NCBI GenBank assembly: GCA_036745245.1
Contig: DAIOGN010000030.1
Span: 1-28,943, forward strand
Length of the DNA stretch: 28,943 bases
Direction of reading: 5' to 3'
From: DAIOGN01 sp036745245
GTDB taxonomy: Bacteria; Zixibacteria; MSB-5A5; JAUVRN01
Numbering within the stretch: position 1 is the stretch's first letter; every line of letters starts with the position of its first letter. Below, piece after piece: positions 8,782-16,728 of the stretch. The position numbers and the translations under genes are program-made. The notes below the pieces were generated by a model that did no database searches, was not told the DNA's origin, and saw nothing but the letters and a program-made list of their open reading frames with translations.

Positions 8782-9179
8782 CCATGTTCTCAGCGAGGGC
8801 CTGGCGCGAGTACCCGCAGCGATACAGGCTGGAGGCGACGCGGTTCAAGAAGAGCGGCAAGACCTACTTCCCGCCGCGCAAGATCGACCCGGAAACGGGC
8901 GACACCGAATTCGAGACCGTGCGGCTGCCCGAGACGGGCAAGCTCCTCACCTACACAGTCATTCGCATCGCGCCCAAACAGTGGAGCGACCTGGCGCCGT
9001 ATGCGATCGGGATCGCGGAGCTGACCGACGGCACACGCCTCATGGCTCAGATCACGGATTGCAATCCTGAAGAGGTGAAAATCGGGATGGAGGTGCGGCT
9101 CGAATTCCGCCGCGTTCAGGAGGAAGGACCGGCAGGCGTGATCAGCTACGGGTACAAGTTCGTGCCCAAGTGGTACTGA
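8778..9179 (+). CDS. DUF35 / OB-fold protein, partner of HMG-CoA synthase and thiolase
   Basis: 133 residues from ATG 8778, which overlaps the thiolase stop (ATGA) and has GGAGG 7 nt upstream. A longer reading from 8718 would run through thiolase coding sequence. The N-terminal WREYPQRYRLEATRF and the later TYFPPRK follow the DUF35 pattern. An OB-fold region follows (LLTYTVIRIAP, PYAIGIAEL, GMEVRLEF, YGYKFVPKWY). In archaea this family bridges thiolase and HMG-CoA synthase and lets acetoacetyl-CoA channel between them (established for methanogen complexes). Here the four rubredoxin-like zinc cysteines of typical DUF35 proteins are missing: the positions read FKKSG and IDPETG, so the N-terminal part probably binds no zinc. 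Role as scaffold is inferred from gene order. Confidence 0.88.
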   Translation: MTMFSARAWREYPQRYRLEATRFKKSGKTYFPPRKIDPETGDTEFETVRLPETGKLLTYTVIRIAPKQWSDLAPYAIGIAELTDGTRLMAQITDCNPEEVKIGMEVRLEFRRVQEEGPAGVISYGYKFVPKWY

Positions 9180-9188
9180 GCCACCCGC

Positions 9189-10043
9189 CTACTCGTCACC
9201 AAGGGCGATGAGGCGTGCGGCGCGCTTCACCATGGCCGTGTCGATCGCCAGGTCCGCGCCGGCGCGGCGAAACGCCTCCACCAGCGCTTCCGTTGCGACG
9301 TTGCCCGTAGCGCCTTCGGCGTAAGGACAGCCGCCGAGTCCTCCCGCGGACGCGTCGAACACCTGCACGCCATACTCCTTCCAGGCCACCAGCGCGTTCT
9401 GCACGGCGTGTCCGTAGGTGTCGTGGAAGTGCAGTGACAGCAGGTCGATGGGGCAGATGGGCAGCACGGCCTCCAGTCCCCGCCTCACGTCCTCCGGCCG
9501 CGCTTCACCGACCGTGTCGGCGAGACAGATTTCATCCGTGCCGAGATCGAGGAGTCGTCTCACGACAGGCAATGAATCCTCGGGCCGCATCTGGCCCTCG
9601 TACGGGCAGAAGAAGGCGGTAGAGATGTAGCCGCGCACCGGCAAGCCACCCTGGTGCGCGGTCTCCACCACGGGACGAAAGCGCTCGATCGACTCCGATA
9701 TAGAGGCGTTGATGTTGCGGCGATTGAATGTCTCCGAGGCGGCGGTGAACACGGCGACTTTGTCAACCCGCGCCGCCAGGGCGCGTGCCAGTCCGCGCTC
9801 GTTCGGGACCAGGGCCGAGTACACCACTCCCGGCCGACGCGTGATGCGCGCGAACAGCTCGTCCGAATCAGCCATCTGCGGCACCCATTTCGGCGACACG
9901 AAGGCGCCCACTTCGATTTCGTGGACGCCGCTTTCCGACAGGAGGTCCACGAATTGCACTTTCAGGTCGAGGGGGAGAAGGACGCGCTCGTTCTGCAGAC
10001 CGTCGCGGGGGCCGACCTCGAGAATGCGCAGGGAAGCGCTCAT
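9189..10043 (-). CDS. liuE: Hydroxymethylglutaryl-CoA lyase
   Basis: 284 residues. Cleaves HMG-CoA to acetyl-CoA and acetoacetate, the last step of leucine degradation. Family landmarks: EVGPRDGLQNE at 9-19 (Arg13/Asp14 of the active site), metal-binding HFHDT at 205-209, and the signature GGLGGCPYAEGATGN with catalytic Cys239. ATG 10043 overlaps the TGA of the upstream biotinyl gene by 3 nt (ATGA), indicating translational coupling. A longer open frame to 10343 exists but lies antiframe inside the biotinyl gene. This is the last gene of the minus-strand liu/mcc operon. Its stop lies only 9 nt from the stop of the convergent DUF35 gene, with no obvious terminator between them. Confidence 0.95.
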   Translation of the reverse strand: MSASLRILEVGPRDGLQNERVLLPLDLKVQFVDLLSESGVHEIEVGAFVSPKWVPQMADSDELFARITRRPGVVYSALVPNERGLARALAARVDKVAVFTAASETFNRRNINASISESIERFRPVVETAHQGGLPVRGYISTAFFCPYEGQMRPEDSLPVVRRLLDLGTDEICLADTVGEARPEDVRRGLEAVLPICPIDLLSLHFHDTYGHAVQNALVAWKEYGVQVFDASAGGLGGCPYAEGATGNVATEALVEAFRRAGADLAIDTAMVKRAARLIALGDE

Positions 10044-10549
10044 GCTTCTTTTGGCGCGAGCTGAATGAGAAGTGCGCCTACATTCAGCAAGTCGCCCGTT
10101 CGGCAATGAACCTTCTCCACTACGGCATCGGAGGGGGCTTCCAGGCGGTACTCCATCTTCATAGCTTCCATCACGGCCAGAAGCTGACCCGCAGATACGC
10201 GGGCCCCCGCCTCCACCTGCACCTTGATCACGGTGCCGGTCATGGGTGCGCGCACTTCGGCGTGGTGATCCTGCGATGACGCCTGCGACGCGCCGGCCCG
10301 CTCGTGCTTCAGAAACCAGGTGCGGCCCTGCCAGGTGACCCACACGCCGTCCCCATCACGCACGGTCAGGGCACGGTGCGTGCGCCCGTCGAGGCGCACG
10401 AGGGTCCAGGGCTCGCGGAACTCCACTTCGGCGGAAGCGACCACCGGATCTGCGCCGTCTGTCTCGGAGGTGAGTGTCGTTTTTTCCTCCCGGCGATCCA
10501 GCTTGAGTTTGTAGACGTGCTTGCCGGAGGAAAGGCGGAGATGCGACAT
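10040..10549 (-). CDS. Biotin carboxyl carrier part of methylcrotonoyl-CoA carboxylase alpha
   Basis: 169 residues. The first ~95 residues are beta-rich (GKHVYKLKLD, VWVTWQGRTWFLKHE) and correspond to the linker/BT region that follows the carboxylase domain in MccA-type subunits. The last ~75 are a biotinyl domain (VRAPMTGTVIKVQV, GQLLAVMEAMKMEY) with biotin-accepting Lys131. It starts at ATG 10549, one codon after the TAA of the biotin carboxylase gene and in the same reading frame, so the pair reads as one classical alpha subunit interrupted by a single stop codon. The ribosome site is weak (GGCGGGTG overlapping the previous gene's end). Together the two ORFs have 669 residues, the size of a fused MccA. 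Translationally coupled to the lyase downstream. Confidence 0.92.
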   Translation of the reverse strand: MSHLRLSSGKHVYKLKLDRREEKTTLTSETDGADPVVASAEVEFREPWTLVRLDGRTHRALTVRDGDGVWVTWQGRTWFLKHERAGASQASSQDHHAEVRAPMTGTVIKVQVEAGARVSAGQLLAVMEAMKMEYRLEAPSDAVVEKVHCRTGDLLNVGALLIQLAPKEA

Positions 10550-10552
10550 GGA

Positions 10553-12055
10553 TTACACCCGCCACGAGTCCCGGCGCTGCCAGGGGCTATAGGGATCGCC
10601 GCCACTGTCCACGGCAGCCCGTCCTGCCTGCGTTCGGCCGGTTGCGGATCGGTCCGCCAGCGCTGCCGCCAGGAGCACAACCGGAGGCACCTGCGCAACC
10701 GCCGCCTGCGACGTCCACGAGGCCGCCCACGGTTCCACAGTGTGCGTGAACGTCTGGCCCGTACGGAATGGATCGCTTTCGAGCAGATCGATCAGAAACG
10801 CCTGATTGGTCACCACGCCCAGAAGCACCGTGTCGGAGAGCGCCGCCAGCATGCGCCGGCGTGCGACGTCGCGCGTGTCCCCCCACGTGATGAGTTTGGC
10901 CAAAAGCGGGTCGTAGTGTACGCTCACCTCCTGCCCCTTCACGATCCCGGCATCTACGCGTACGCCGGGGTGCTGGGGCCACAACAGCTCCAGCACGCGT
11001 CCCGACGTGGGCAAAAAGTCGGCTTCGGGGTTTTCCGCGTACAGGCGGGCTTCCAAGGCGAAGCCGCGCGGGTGCACCTCCGACTGCCTGATAGCGAGCT
11101 CCCCGTCCGCAGCCACCCGAAGTTGCAGTTCCACCAGGTCCAGGCCCGTGGCCAGTTCGGTGATCGGATGCTCCACTTGAAGCCGTGTGTTCATCTCCAG
11201 AAAGTAGAAATCCCGGTCCGGCCCCAAGAGGAACTCCACAGTGCCGGCGCCGCGATAACGGACACTCGCGGCCGCCTTGCGGGCAGCCTCCCACATGGCC
11301 TGCCGCAGCGGTTCGTCCACGGCGGGGGAGGGAGTCTCTTCGATGATCTTCTGGTGGCGCCGTTGCAGGCTGCACTCGCGTTCGCCGAGAGCGATCACGT
11401 GGCCTCTGCCATCGCCCAGCACCTGCACTTCCACATGGCGCACCGCATGCACGTAGCGCTCCACGATGAGCCGCAGGTCGCCGAAGGCGGCCTTTCCCTC
11501 GCGCTGCGCCGCGGCGATCGCCTCCGGAAGCGCTCCCCAGTCATCCACGCGACGCATCCCCTTGCCGCCGCCCCCGGCAGCTGCCTTGAGCAGCACGGGC
11601 AAAGGCAAAGTGCGCGCGTTGCGTTCGATCCTGGCCGGATCGGATTCCGCTTCCAGGCCCGGCACGGTGGGCACGCCCGCCTTCTGTGCAAACGCGCGCG
11701 CCGTAGACTTGTCGCCCATGTCGGCCATCGACTGCGGTGTGGGGCCGATGAACACCAGCCCGGCCCCTTCGCAGGCTCGCGCGAACTCTGGATTCTCGGC
11801 GAGAAACCCGTACCCCGGGTGGATGGCTTCGGCGCCGCTGTTCCGGGCGGCGGAGAGGATGGCGGGAATCGCCAGGTAGCTTTCACGGGCCGGCGGCGGT
11901 CCGATGCAGACGGCTTCATCCGCCGCGCGCACGTGTGGCGCGTCGGCGTCGGCCTCGGAGTACACCGCGACGGAGGGAATCTCCAGGCGGTGCAGCGTGC
12001 GCATGATCCGCACGGCGATCTCGCCGCGATTGGCCACGAGAACCTTGCGGAACAT
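10553..12055 (-). CDS. liuD: Biotin carboxylase part of methylcrotonoyl-CoA carboxylase alpha
   Basis: 500 residues. ATP-dependent carboxylation of biotin; with the beta subunit it converts 3-methylcrotonoyl-CoA to 3-methylglutaconyl-CoA. N-terminal FRKVLVANRGEIAVRI, HPGYGFLAEN at 80-88, ATP-grasp glycine loop GGGGKGM at 161-167, and EMNTRLQVEHPITE at 287-300 are all intact. The C-terminus (PYSPWQRRDSWRV) is the point where related fused subunits run on into the BT domain; here a TAA follows, then the biotinyl ORF in the same frame. The start ATG overlaps the hydratase stop (TGATG). Assignment to methylcrotonoyl- rather than acetyl- or propionyl-CoA carboxylase rests on the surrounding liuB/liuC/liuE genes. 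Confidence 0.94.
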   Translation of the reverse strand: MFRKVLVANRGEIAVRIMRTLHRLEIPSVAVYSEADADAPHVRAADEAVCIGPPPARESYLAIPAILSAARNSGAEAIHPGYGFLAENPEFARACEGAGLVFIGPTPQSMADMGDKSTARAFAQKAGVPTVPGLEAESDPARIERNARTLPLPVLLKAAAGGGGKGMRRVDDWGALPEAIAAAQREGKAAFGDLRLIVERYVHAVRHVEVQVLGDGRGHVIALGERECSLQRRHQKIIEETPSPAVDEPLRQAMWEAARKAAASVRYRGAGTVEFLLGPDRDFYFLEMNTRLQVEHPITELATGLDLVELQLRVAADGELAIRQSEVHPRGFALEARLYAENPEADFLPTSGRVLELLWPQHPGVRVDAGIVKGQEVSVHYDPLLAKLITWGDTRDVARRRMLAALSDTVLLGVVTNQAFLIDLLESDPFRTGQTFTHTVEPWAASWTSQAAVAQVPPVVLLAAALADRSATGRTQAGRAAVDSGGDPYSPWQRRDSWRV

Positions 12056-12858
12056 CAGCCGCCGCCTTCGACCGGCCGCCAGGGGGCGCGCTTCTTGTCG
12101 AGGAATGCGGCAAGGCCAAAGCGAGCTTCCTCGCCCACCCGCGTTCTGGCAATGGTGCGTGTACAGATGTCCAGGGCTTCGGTGCGGGAGAGGCCCGCGC
12201 TTTCGCGAAGGAGTTTCTTGATTTCGCGCACGGCGCCCGGCGCGGCCTCACGCAGTGCAGCCACGAATTGGCTCACTCGTTGATCGAGCTGACCCGCCGG
12301 CACCACTTCGTGAATCAGGCCGGCGGGCGCCTGCTCGGGCGCGAAGGTCTCGCCGGTGAGAAAATAGCGCCGTGCCTGGGACGCGCCGATCTTGGCCACC
12401 ACGAAGCTGGAGATGACTGCCGGGAGGATGCCAAGTCGCACTTCGGTGAAGGCCAAGCGCGCGCCCGCTTCGGCAACGACGATGTCGCATGCCGCGATCA
12501 GGCCGAGCGCCCCCCCGTAAGCCGCCTTCTGTACGCGGGCGATCACCGGAATCGGACATTCATCGAGGGTGCGGTACATCGTGGCCATGGCGCGCGCGTC
12601 GGCCAGGTTGCCGGCCTCGTCACGGTCAGAAGCGCGCCGCATCCAATCCACGTCGGCACCTGCGCAAAAGACATCTCCACGCCCGCCCAGCACCAGGGCG
12701 CGCAGTCCACTCTGGCTGCCGAGCTGGCTTAAGACCTGCTGGAGCTCGCCGATCATGGTTTCATTGAAGGCATTGCGCACGTCGGGCCGGGCCAGATACA
12801 CGCCGGCCCAGTCGCCGTGGTGCTCCAGTTCGAGAGTGGTGTACGGCTTGGGGCTCAC
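12055..12858 (-). CDS. liuC: Methylglutaconyl-CoA hydratase (crotonase family)
   Basis: 267 residues, full length for an enoyl-CoA hydratase/isomerase. Hydrates 3-methylglutaconyl-CoA to HMG-CoA, a reversible step. Crotonase landmarks: PDVRNAFNETM, oxyanion segments FCAGADVDWM at 64-73 and AAYGGALGL at 112-120, then FTEVRLGILPAVIS at 137-150. The AGAD-x-x-WM signature and the position between the carboxylase beta and alpha genes point to LiuC. GTG start at 12858, 10 nt after the beta-subunit stop; no strong ribosome site, so translation is probably coupled. Its stop overlaps the next start by one base. Confidence 0.93.
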   Translation of the reverse strand: MSPKPYTTLELEHHGDWAGVYLARPDVRNAFNETMIGELQQVLSQLGSQSGLRALVLGGRGDVFCAGADVDWMRRASDRDEAGNLADARAMATMYRTLDECPIPVIARVQKAAYGGALGLIAACDIVVAEAGARLAFTEVRLGILPAVISSFVVAKIGASQARRYFLTGETFAPEQAPAGLIHEVVPAGQLDQRVSQFVAALREAAPGAVREIKKLLRESAGLSRTEALDICTRTIARTRVGEEARFGLAAFLDKKRAPWRPVEGGG

Positions 12859-12868
12859 GAGAGAGCGC

Positions 12869-14490
12869 TCACATGCGAAACACGGGGTACTGTGTCTTCT
12901 CCACCGGTGCGTTCAGAGAGGCGGAGATGGCCAGACCCAGCGCCATGCGCGAGCCTGCGGGGTCGAGGATGCCGTCGTCCCAGAGGCGGGAGGTGGCGTA
13001 GTACGGATGGCCTTCTTCCTGGTACTTGGCACGCACCGGATCGCCGATCTCCGCCTCCATGGCGGGCGTGAGAGGTTTCCCCTCCTTGGCGAGCTGATCG
13101 CGCTTGACGGTGATGAGCACCTGCGCTGCCTGCTCGGCGCCCATTACGGAGATGCGCGAGTTGGGCCAGGTGAAGAGAAACCGGGGCAGATACCCGCGTC
13201 CGCACATGGCATAGTTGCCGGCGCCGTGAGAGGCGCCGATCAAGAGTGTGAACTTCGGGACGCGCGCGGTGGATACGGCCTGCACCATCTTGGCGCCGTC
13301 CCTGGCGATGCCGCCCTGTTCGGCCTTCTTTCCCACCATGAAGCCCGTGATGTTCTGGAGGAATACAAGAGGAACACCCCGCTGGCAGCACAGCTCGATA
13401 AAATGTGCGCCCTTCAGCGCCGACTCGGAGAACAGCACGCCGTTGTTGGCGACGATGCCCACCGGATAGCCCAGCCAGTGGGCGAACCCGGTCACCAATA
13501 TGNNNNNNNNNNGGTCTCGCCGTAGCGCGGCTTGAATTCGTGGAAGCGGCTGCCGTCCACCAGCCGCGCAATCAATGCACGCACGTCGTACGGCTGGCGC
13601 ACGTCCTGAGGCAGAATGCCGTAGATCTCCTCGGCCGGATAGAGCGGTTCCTCCGGCGGTTGCAGGTCGAGATCGCAGCGCTTGACGGTGTTGACGTGTC
13701 GCACCACCTCGCGAGCCAGCTCGAGCGCGTGCTCGTCGTTGTCGGCCAGATGGTCGGTGACGCCCGACACGCGCGAGTGCATTTCAGCGCCTCCCAGGTC
13801 TTCGGCACTCGTGTCTTCGCCGATGGCAGCTTTCACAAGGGGAGGGCCCGCCAGGTAAATCGTCCCCTGGCCGCGCACGATGATGTTCTCGTCGCACATG
13901 GCGGGCACGTAGGCGCCGCCGGCCGTACACATGCCCATGACCACGGCGATCTGACGCACTCCGGCGGCCGAGAGGCAGGCCTGGTTGTAGAAGATTCGAC
14001 CGAAGTGGTTTTCGTCGGGAAACACCTCCGCCTGTTTGGGCAGGAACACGCCGCCCGAGTCCACGAGGTACACCGTGGTGAGTCTGTTCTCCAGGGCGAT
14101 CTGCTGTGCGCGCAGATGCTTGCGAATCGTTTCCGGGAAGTACGTCCCGCCCTTCACGGTGGCGTCGTTGGCCACGATCATGCACTCGCGTCCGCTCACG
14201 GAGCCGATACCGGTGACCAGCCCCGCCGATCGGATGTCGCCACCGTGCTGGCCGTGGGCCGCCATGGGCGACAGTTCGAGGAAGGGCGAATCAGGGTCGA
14301 GCAGGCGCAGGATGCGTTCACGCGCCAGGAGCTTGCCACGCTCCCTGTGGCGCTTCAGCTCGAGGCTCCCTTCCTCGCCCGAAAGCGAGTCGAGCTTGCC
14401 GCGCAGGTCGGCCTGCAGCGCACGATGATGCCGCTGGTTGGCCTGGTAGGATTCGGACTTTGTGTCGATGCGGGTGGAGAGTACGCTCAC
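12869..14490 (-). CDS. liuB: Methylcrotonoyl-CoA carboxylase beta (carboxyltransferase), interrupted by an assembly gap
   Basis: Carboxyltransferase half of the biotin enzyme: moves CO2 from biotin to 3-methylcrotonoyl-CoA. GTG 14490 opens a 326-codon N-terminal part (RHRERGKLLARERI, GMCTAGGAYVPAMCDE, ending FKPRYGET). After the gap the frame resumes at 13498 with LVTGFAHWLGYPVGIVANNG and continues through LLIGASHGAGNYAMCGRGY to FRM-stop at 12871. Family members read straight through this junction (GET-LVTGFA), so removing bases 13499-13512 gives an uninterrupted 535-residue protein, the typical length of LiuB/MccB. As deposited, the ten Ns plus four stray bases break the frame. First gene of the leucine operon, which lacks a visible isovaleryl-CoA dehydrogenase or LiuR-type regulator in this window. 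Confidence 0.94.
13499..13512. other. Assembly gap (10 N at 13503-13512) plus four stray bases
   Basis: Ten Ns flanked by TATG (13499-13502) that fits neither side of the gene. Deleting these 14 bases restores the conserved carboxyltransferase sequence exactly, so the real gap length appears to be zero. Confidence 0.85.
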
Positions 14491-14595
14491 GGATCTTGAG
14501 TTCCTGGCCCCGGGCCCCGGGCGAAAGGATCATCCGCAGGCCGGCCGGAGGAACCTACGGCAGATCGCTCGCCGAGGCAAGGCGGAGTGCGGCCG

Positions 14596-16050
14596 CTATT
14601 TGAACAGGCGAAAGCGAAACCGTCCCGCGGAGGCTCCCTTGGGACGCTCGGGGGGATCCGCGTCGCGATCTCCGAACAGCCCGGTAATAACTGTGAAGGT
14701 GGCTCCGGCGATGGGGCGGATGTGGCTGATGCGAAACAGGAGCTCGCCATGGCCGATCGATTCCACCTCCCGCAGTTCGCGGAAGCGGTGGAGTAGCGTA
14801 GCGGCGGCCACCAGTCGGAGAAGCCCCGAGATGGCAAAGATGAAGAGCAGCACCGACACGGGTTTCCACACCACGGAGCCGAACGTCAGGTGGTCGGGCA
14901 GGCGAGTCGCCAGAAGCGCCCCCGACAGAGACCCAACGAACACAAACACGCCGTTGAGCAGGCCCTGAAACGCGGCGGCGCGGGCGCGCTGTTCGGGTTC
15001 GATGGCGTCGAACATGTAGTTGGCCGACGCCAGACTGTATCCGGCCCAGACGAAGCCGCCCCAGAACTGAATGAGAATCAGGTACGCGGGTTGTGCCGAC
15101 ACCAGCCACAACAGCGGCACTGTGGCGATGCCGTAACCGCACACGTTCAGGATCTTCTTGTTTCCGAAGCGATCGGAGAGTTCGCCCCAGTATCGAAACG
15201 TGAAGAATTGCGAGATGGCGGAGGCCGCGGTTACCATGGTGAATTGCAGATAGGAGAACTGGAGTTCTCTCAGCATGTAGAGCGAGAAGTACGGACCCGA
15301 GAACGCCACGGCCAGGTTGATGGTGGCCGCGAAGAGCGAAAAGCGTGTGAAGCCGGCACGCCCGCGGGCCGCGAGGAAGCCCTGCCAGGTGTCGGCTTCC
15401 GGGTGCGCCGGAAGGCGAACGGGCGGGTCGCTGTAGCGGGACAGCCAGAGGGCCGACCAGAATCGCGCAGCGCTCGAACCTACGAAGATGATGGCGAAGC
15501 CAATCACGGCGAGGTCGATGCGACGCGTGAATTCGAGCACCAGCCCGGCGACCACGAGGGCCAGGAACGTGTTGATTCCGGTGATGCGATTGCGCCGTCC
15601 GAAGAAGCGCCCCCGCATGTCGTCTTTGACCAGGTCCCCGATGAGACTGTTCCACACCGGCGTGATGAAGCCGCCGGCACCGTGATACAACAGGGCGAGC
15701 GCGATGAGCGAGAGGATGGCGGCGTGCCCGTGACCCACGACGAACGGAATGAGCGCGAGAGGAATCAACACGAGGGCCTGCAGACCCGCCCCGGTGACGA
15801 CGAGCCGGCGGCGGCTGCCGGTCTGCTTCATGGCGAGCACTCCGACCCACTGCATGAGGGAGCCGAAGAGTGCCGGAATGGTGGCCAACAGACCGATTTG
15901 AAGTGTGCCTGCGCCGAGGAAGATGGCGAAGGGGCCCAGGTAGGTTTCGCCACCCCCGAGCATGAGTGCGTGGCACTGACCGTCTCGGATGGACACGCGC
16001 AGCGATGGGTTCTTCGCCCGCCTTTCCACCGGCTCTGTCACGCTCTCCAT
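14596..16050 (-). CDS. MFS transporter
   Basis: 484 residues with about 12 hydrophobic segments. The first follows a short charged N-terminus (SIRDGQCHALMLGGGETYLGP). The MFS loop between helices 2 and 3 is weak, but the loop after helix 4 has DLVKDDMRGRFFGRRNR and the second half has GELSDRFGNKK, both typical of this superfamily. ATG 16050 is preceded by GAGGAGCGGGGC; the longer open frame to 16230 has no such site and enters a GC-rich hairpin. Substrate unknown. It is encoded 105 nt upstream of the methylcrotonoyl-CoA carboxylase operon on the same strand, so uptake or export of a branched-chain acid or related compound is possible but unproven. The 105-nt spacer (14491-14595) shows nothing distinctive. 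Confidence 0.85.
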   Translation of the reverse strand: MESVTEPVERRAKNPSLRVSIRDGQCHALMLGGGETYLGPFAIFLGAGTLQIGLLATIPALFGSLMQWVGVLAMKQTGSRRRLVVTGAGLQALVLIPLALIPFVVGHGHAAILSLIALALLYHGAGGFITPVWNSLIGDLVKDDMRGRFFGRRNRITGINTFLALVVAGLVLEFTRRIDLAVIGFAIIFVGSSAARFWSALWLSRYSDPPVRLPAHPEADTWQGFLAARGRAGFTRFSLFAATINLAVAFSGPYFSLYMLRELQFSYLQFTMVTAASAISQFFTFRYWGELSDRFGNKKILNVCGYGIATVPLLWLVSAQPAYLILIQFWGGFVWAGYSLASANYMFDAIEPEQRARAAAFQGLLNGVFVFVGSLSGALLATRLPDHLTFGSVVWKPVSVLLFIFAISGLLRLVAAATLLHRFRELREVESIGHGELLFRISHIRPIAGATFTVITGLFGDRDADPPERPKGASAGRFRFRLFK

Positions 16051-16122
16051 GCCCCGCTCCTCGAGGTATAGATTCGGAAGAACCGGGGCCCGGGAACAGT
16101 ACAATCTATGGCTATTGATTCG

Positions 16123-16160
16123 GCGCCGCGTGCGCGCCGGGCCCGCGGCGGCCGCGGCGC
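16123..16160 (-). terminator. GC-rich hairpin after zinc-ribbon gene
   Basis: GCGCCGCG (16123-16130) pairs with CGCGGCGC (16153-16160); the intervening 22 bases are also self-complementary. It lies between the zinc-ribbon stop and the MFS start. There is no T-run, so the terminator role is a guess; an attenuator or chance GC-rich structure is possible. Confidence 0.35.
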
Positions 16161-16180
16161 TCAGAATGGAGTTTGGCGGC

Positions 16181-16498
16181 TCAGTCGTTGAAGAGATCGT
16201 CGAAGCGTTTCTTGCGATCGGACCGGGCATCGGAGGTGCCCTTCATCCCGCTGGATCCCTTCATGGCGTCACGCGCCGCGAACCAGTCGCAATAGTTGGC
16301 CGTCTCCTTGTTGCCCACTGGAGTGTCGATCTGTTCGCGGCACTGGTACTTGCGCGACGGGTCGAAGTGCCGGCAGCCGCGGCAGGTGCGCAGATCGGCG
16401 CCGCACTCGGGGCACTGATCCGAGCGCACGATGCGGTCGACCAGCCCGGTGGGCCGGCCGCACTGCCAGCAGAGTAGTCCGTCCTGGGGAGTAGCCAT
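16181..16498 (-). CDS. Small zinc-ribbon protein, eight cysteines
   Basis: 105 residues from ATG 16498 (the open frame continues to 16546, but AGGGGCCGGG sits just ahead of this ATG). Cys10/13 with Cys29/32 (LLCWQCG, QCPECG) form a zinc ribbon. Cys39/42 (CRGCRHFDP), Cys53 and Cys70 (QCREQIDTPVGNKETANYCDWF) look like a second metal site. The C-terminal 35 residues are charged and probably disordered (SDRKKRFDDLFND). The pattern matches a widespread but uncharacterised bacterial zinc-ribbon family; biochemical function unknown. Located upstream of the MFS gene on the same strand. Confidence 0.85.
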   Translation of the reverse strand: MATPQDGLLCWQCGRPTGLVDRIVRSDQCPECGADLRTCRGCRHFDPSRKYQCREQIDTPVGNKETANYCDWFAARDAMKGSSGMKGTSDARSDRKKRFDDLFND

Positions 16499-16520
16499 TT
16501 GTTCCCGGCCCCTAAAAAAC

Positions 16521-16572
16521 CGGATGATCAAGCCCGCTCCAAGCAAAGAGAGCTGAAAAGCTCGATCATCCG
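16521..16572 (-). promoter_or_regulatory. Nested inverted repeats upstream of zinc-ribbon gene
   Basis: CGGATGATC (16521-16529) is exactly complementary to GATCATCCG (16564-16572). Inside, directly stacked on the 3' arm, GAGCT-GAAA-AGCTC (16550-16563) forms a perfect 5-bp stem with a GNRA-type tetraloop. The element ends 23 nt before the gene start, in a 230-base intergenic space. A second small hairpin, CGCTTC/GAAGCG, lies at 16611-16624. Could be a leader structure or an operator; strand assignment is by proximity. Confidence 0.35.
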
Positions 16573-16728
16573 ATGATTGTGCTGCAAGGACTTACGACCC
16601 GCCACTCGATCGCTTCGTGAAGCGGCAGGGGGCCAACTCCTCGATAGGCCGTCCCGCCGCTCACACGATTGTTTACAGTACAGCTTCTCCTTTGTACCGG
16701 CCGCTCCCCGTCGGCACCGATCTGGATC

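Noticed and set aside
10304..12283. 659-codon open frame on the plus strand
   Set aside because: Shadow of the biotin carboxylase and biotinyl genes, whose motifs on the other strand are unambiguous.
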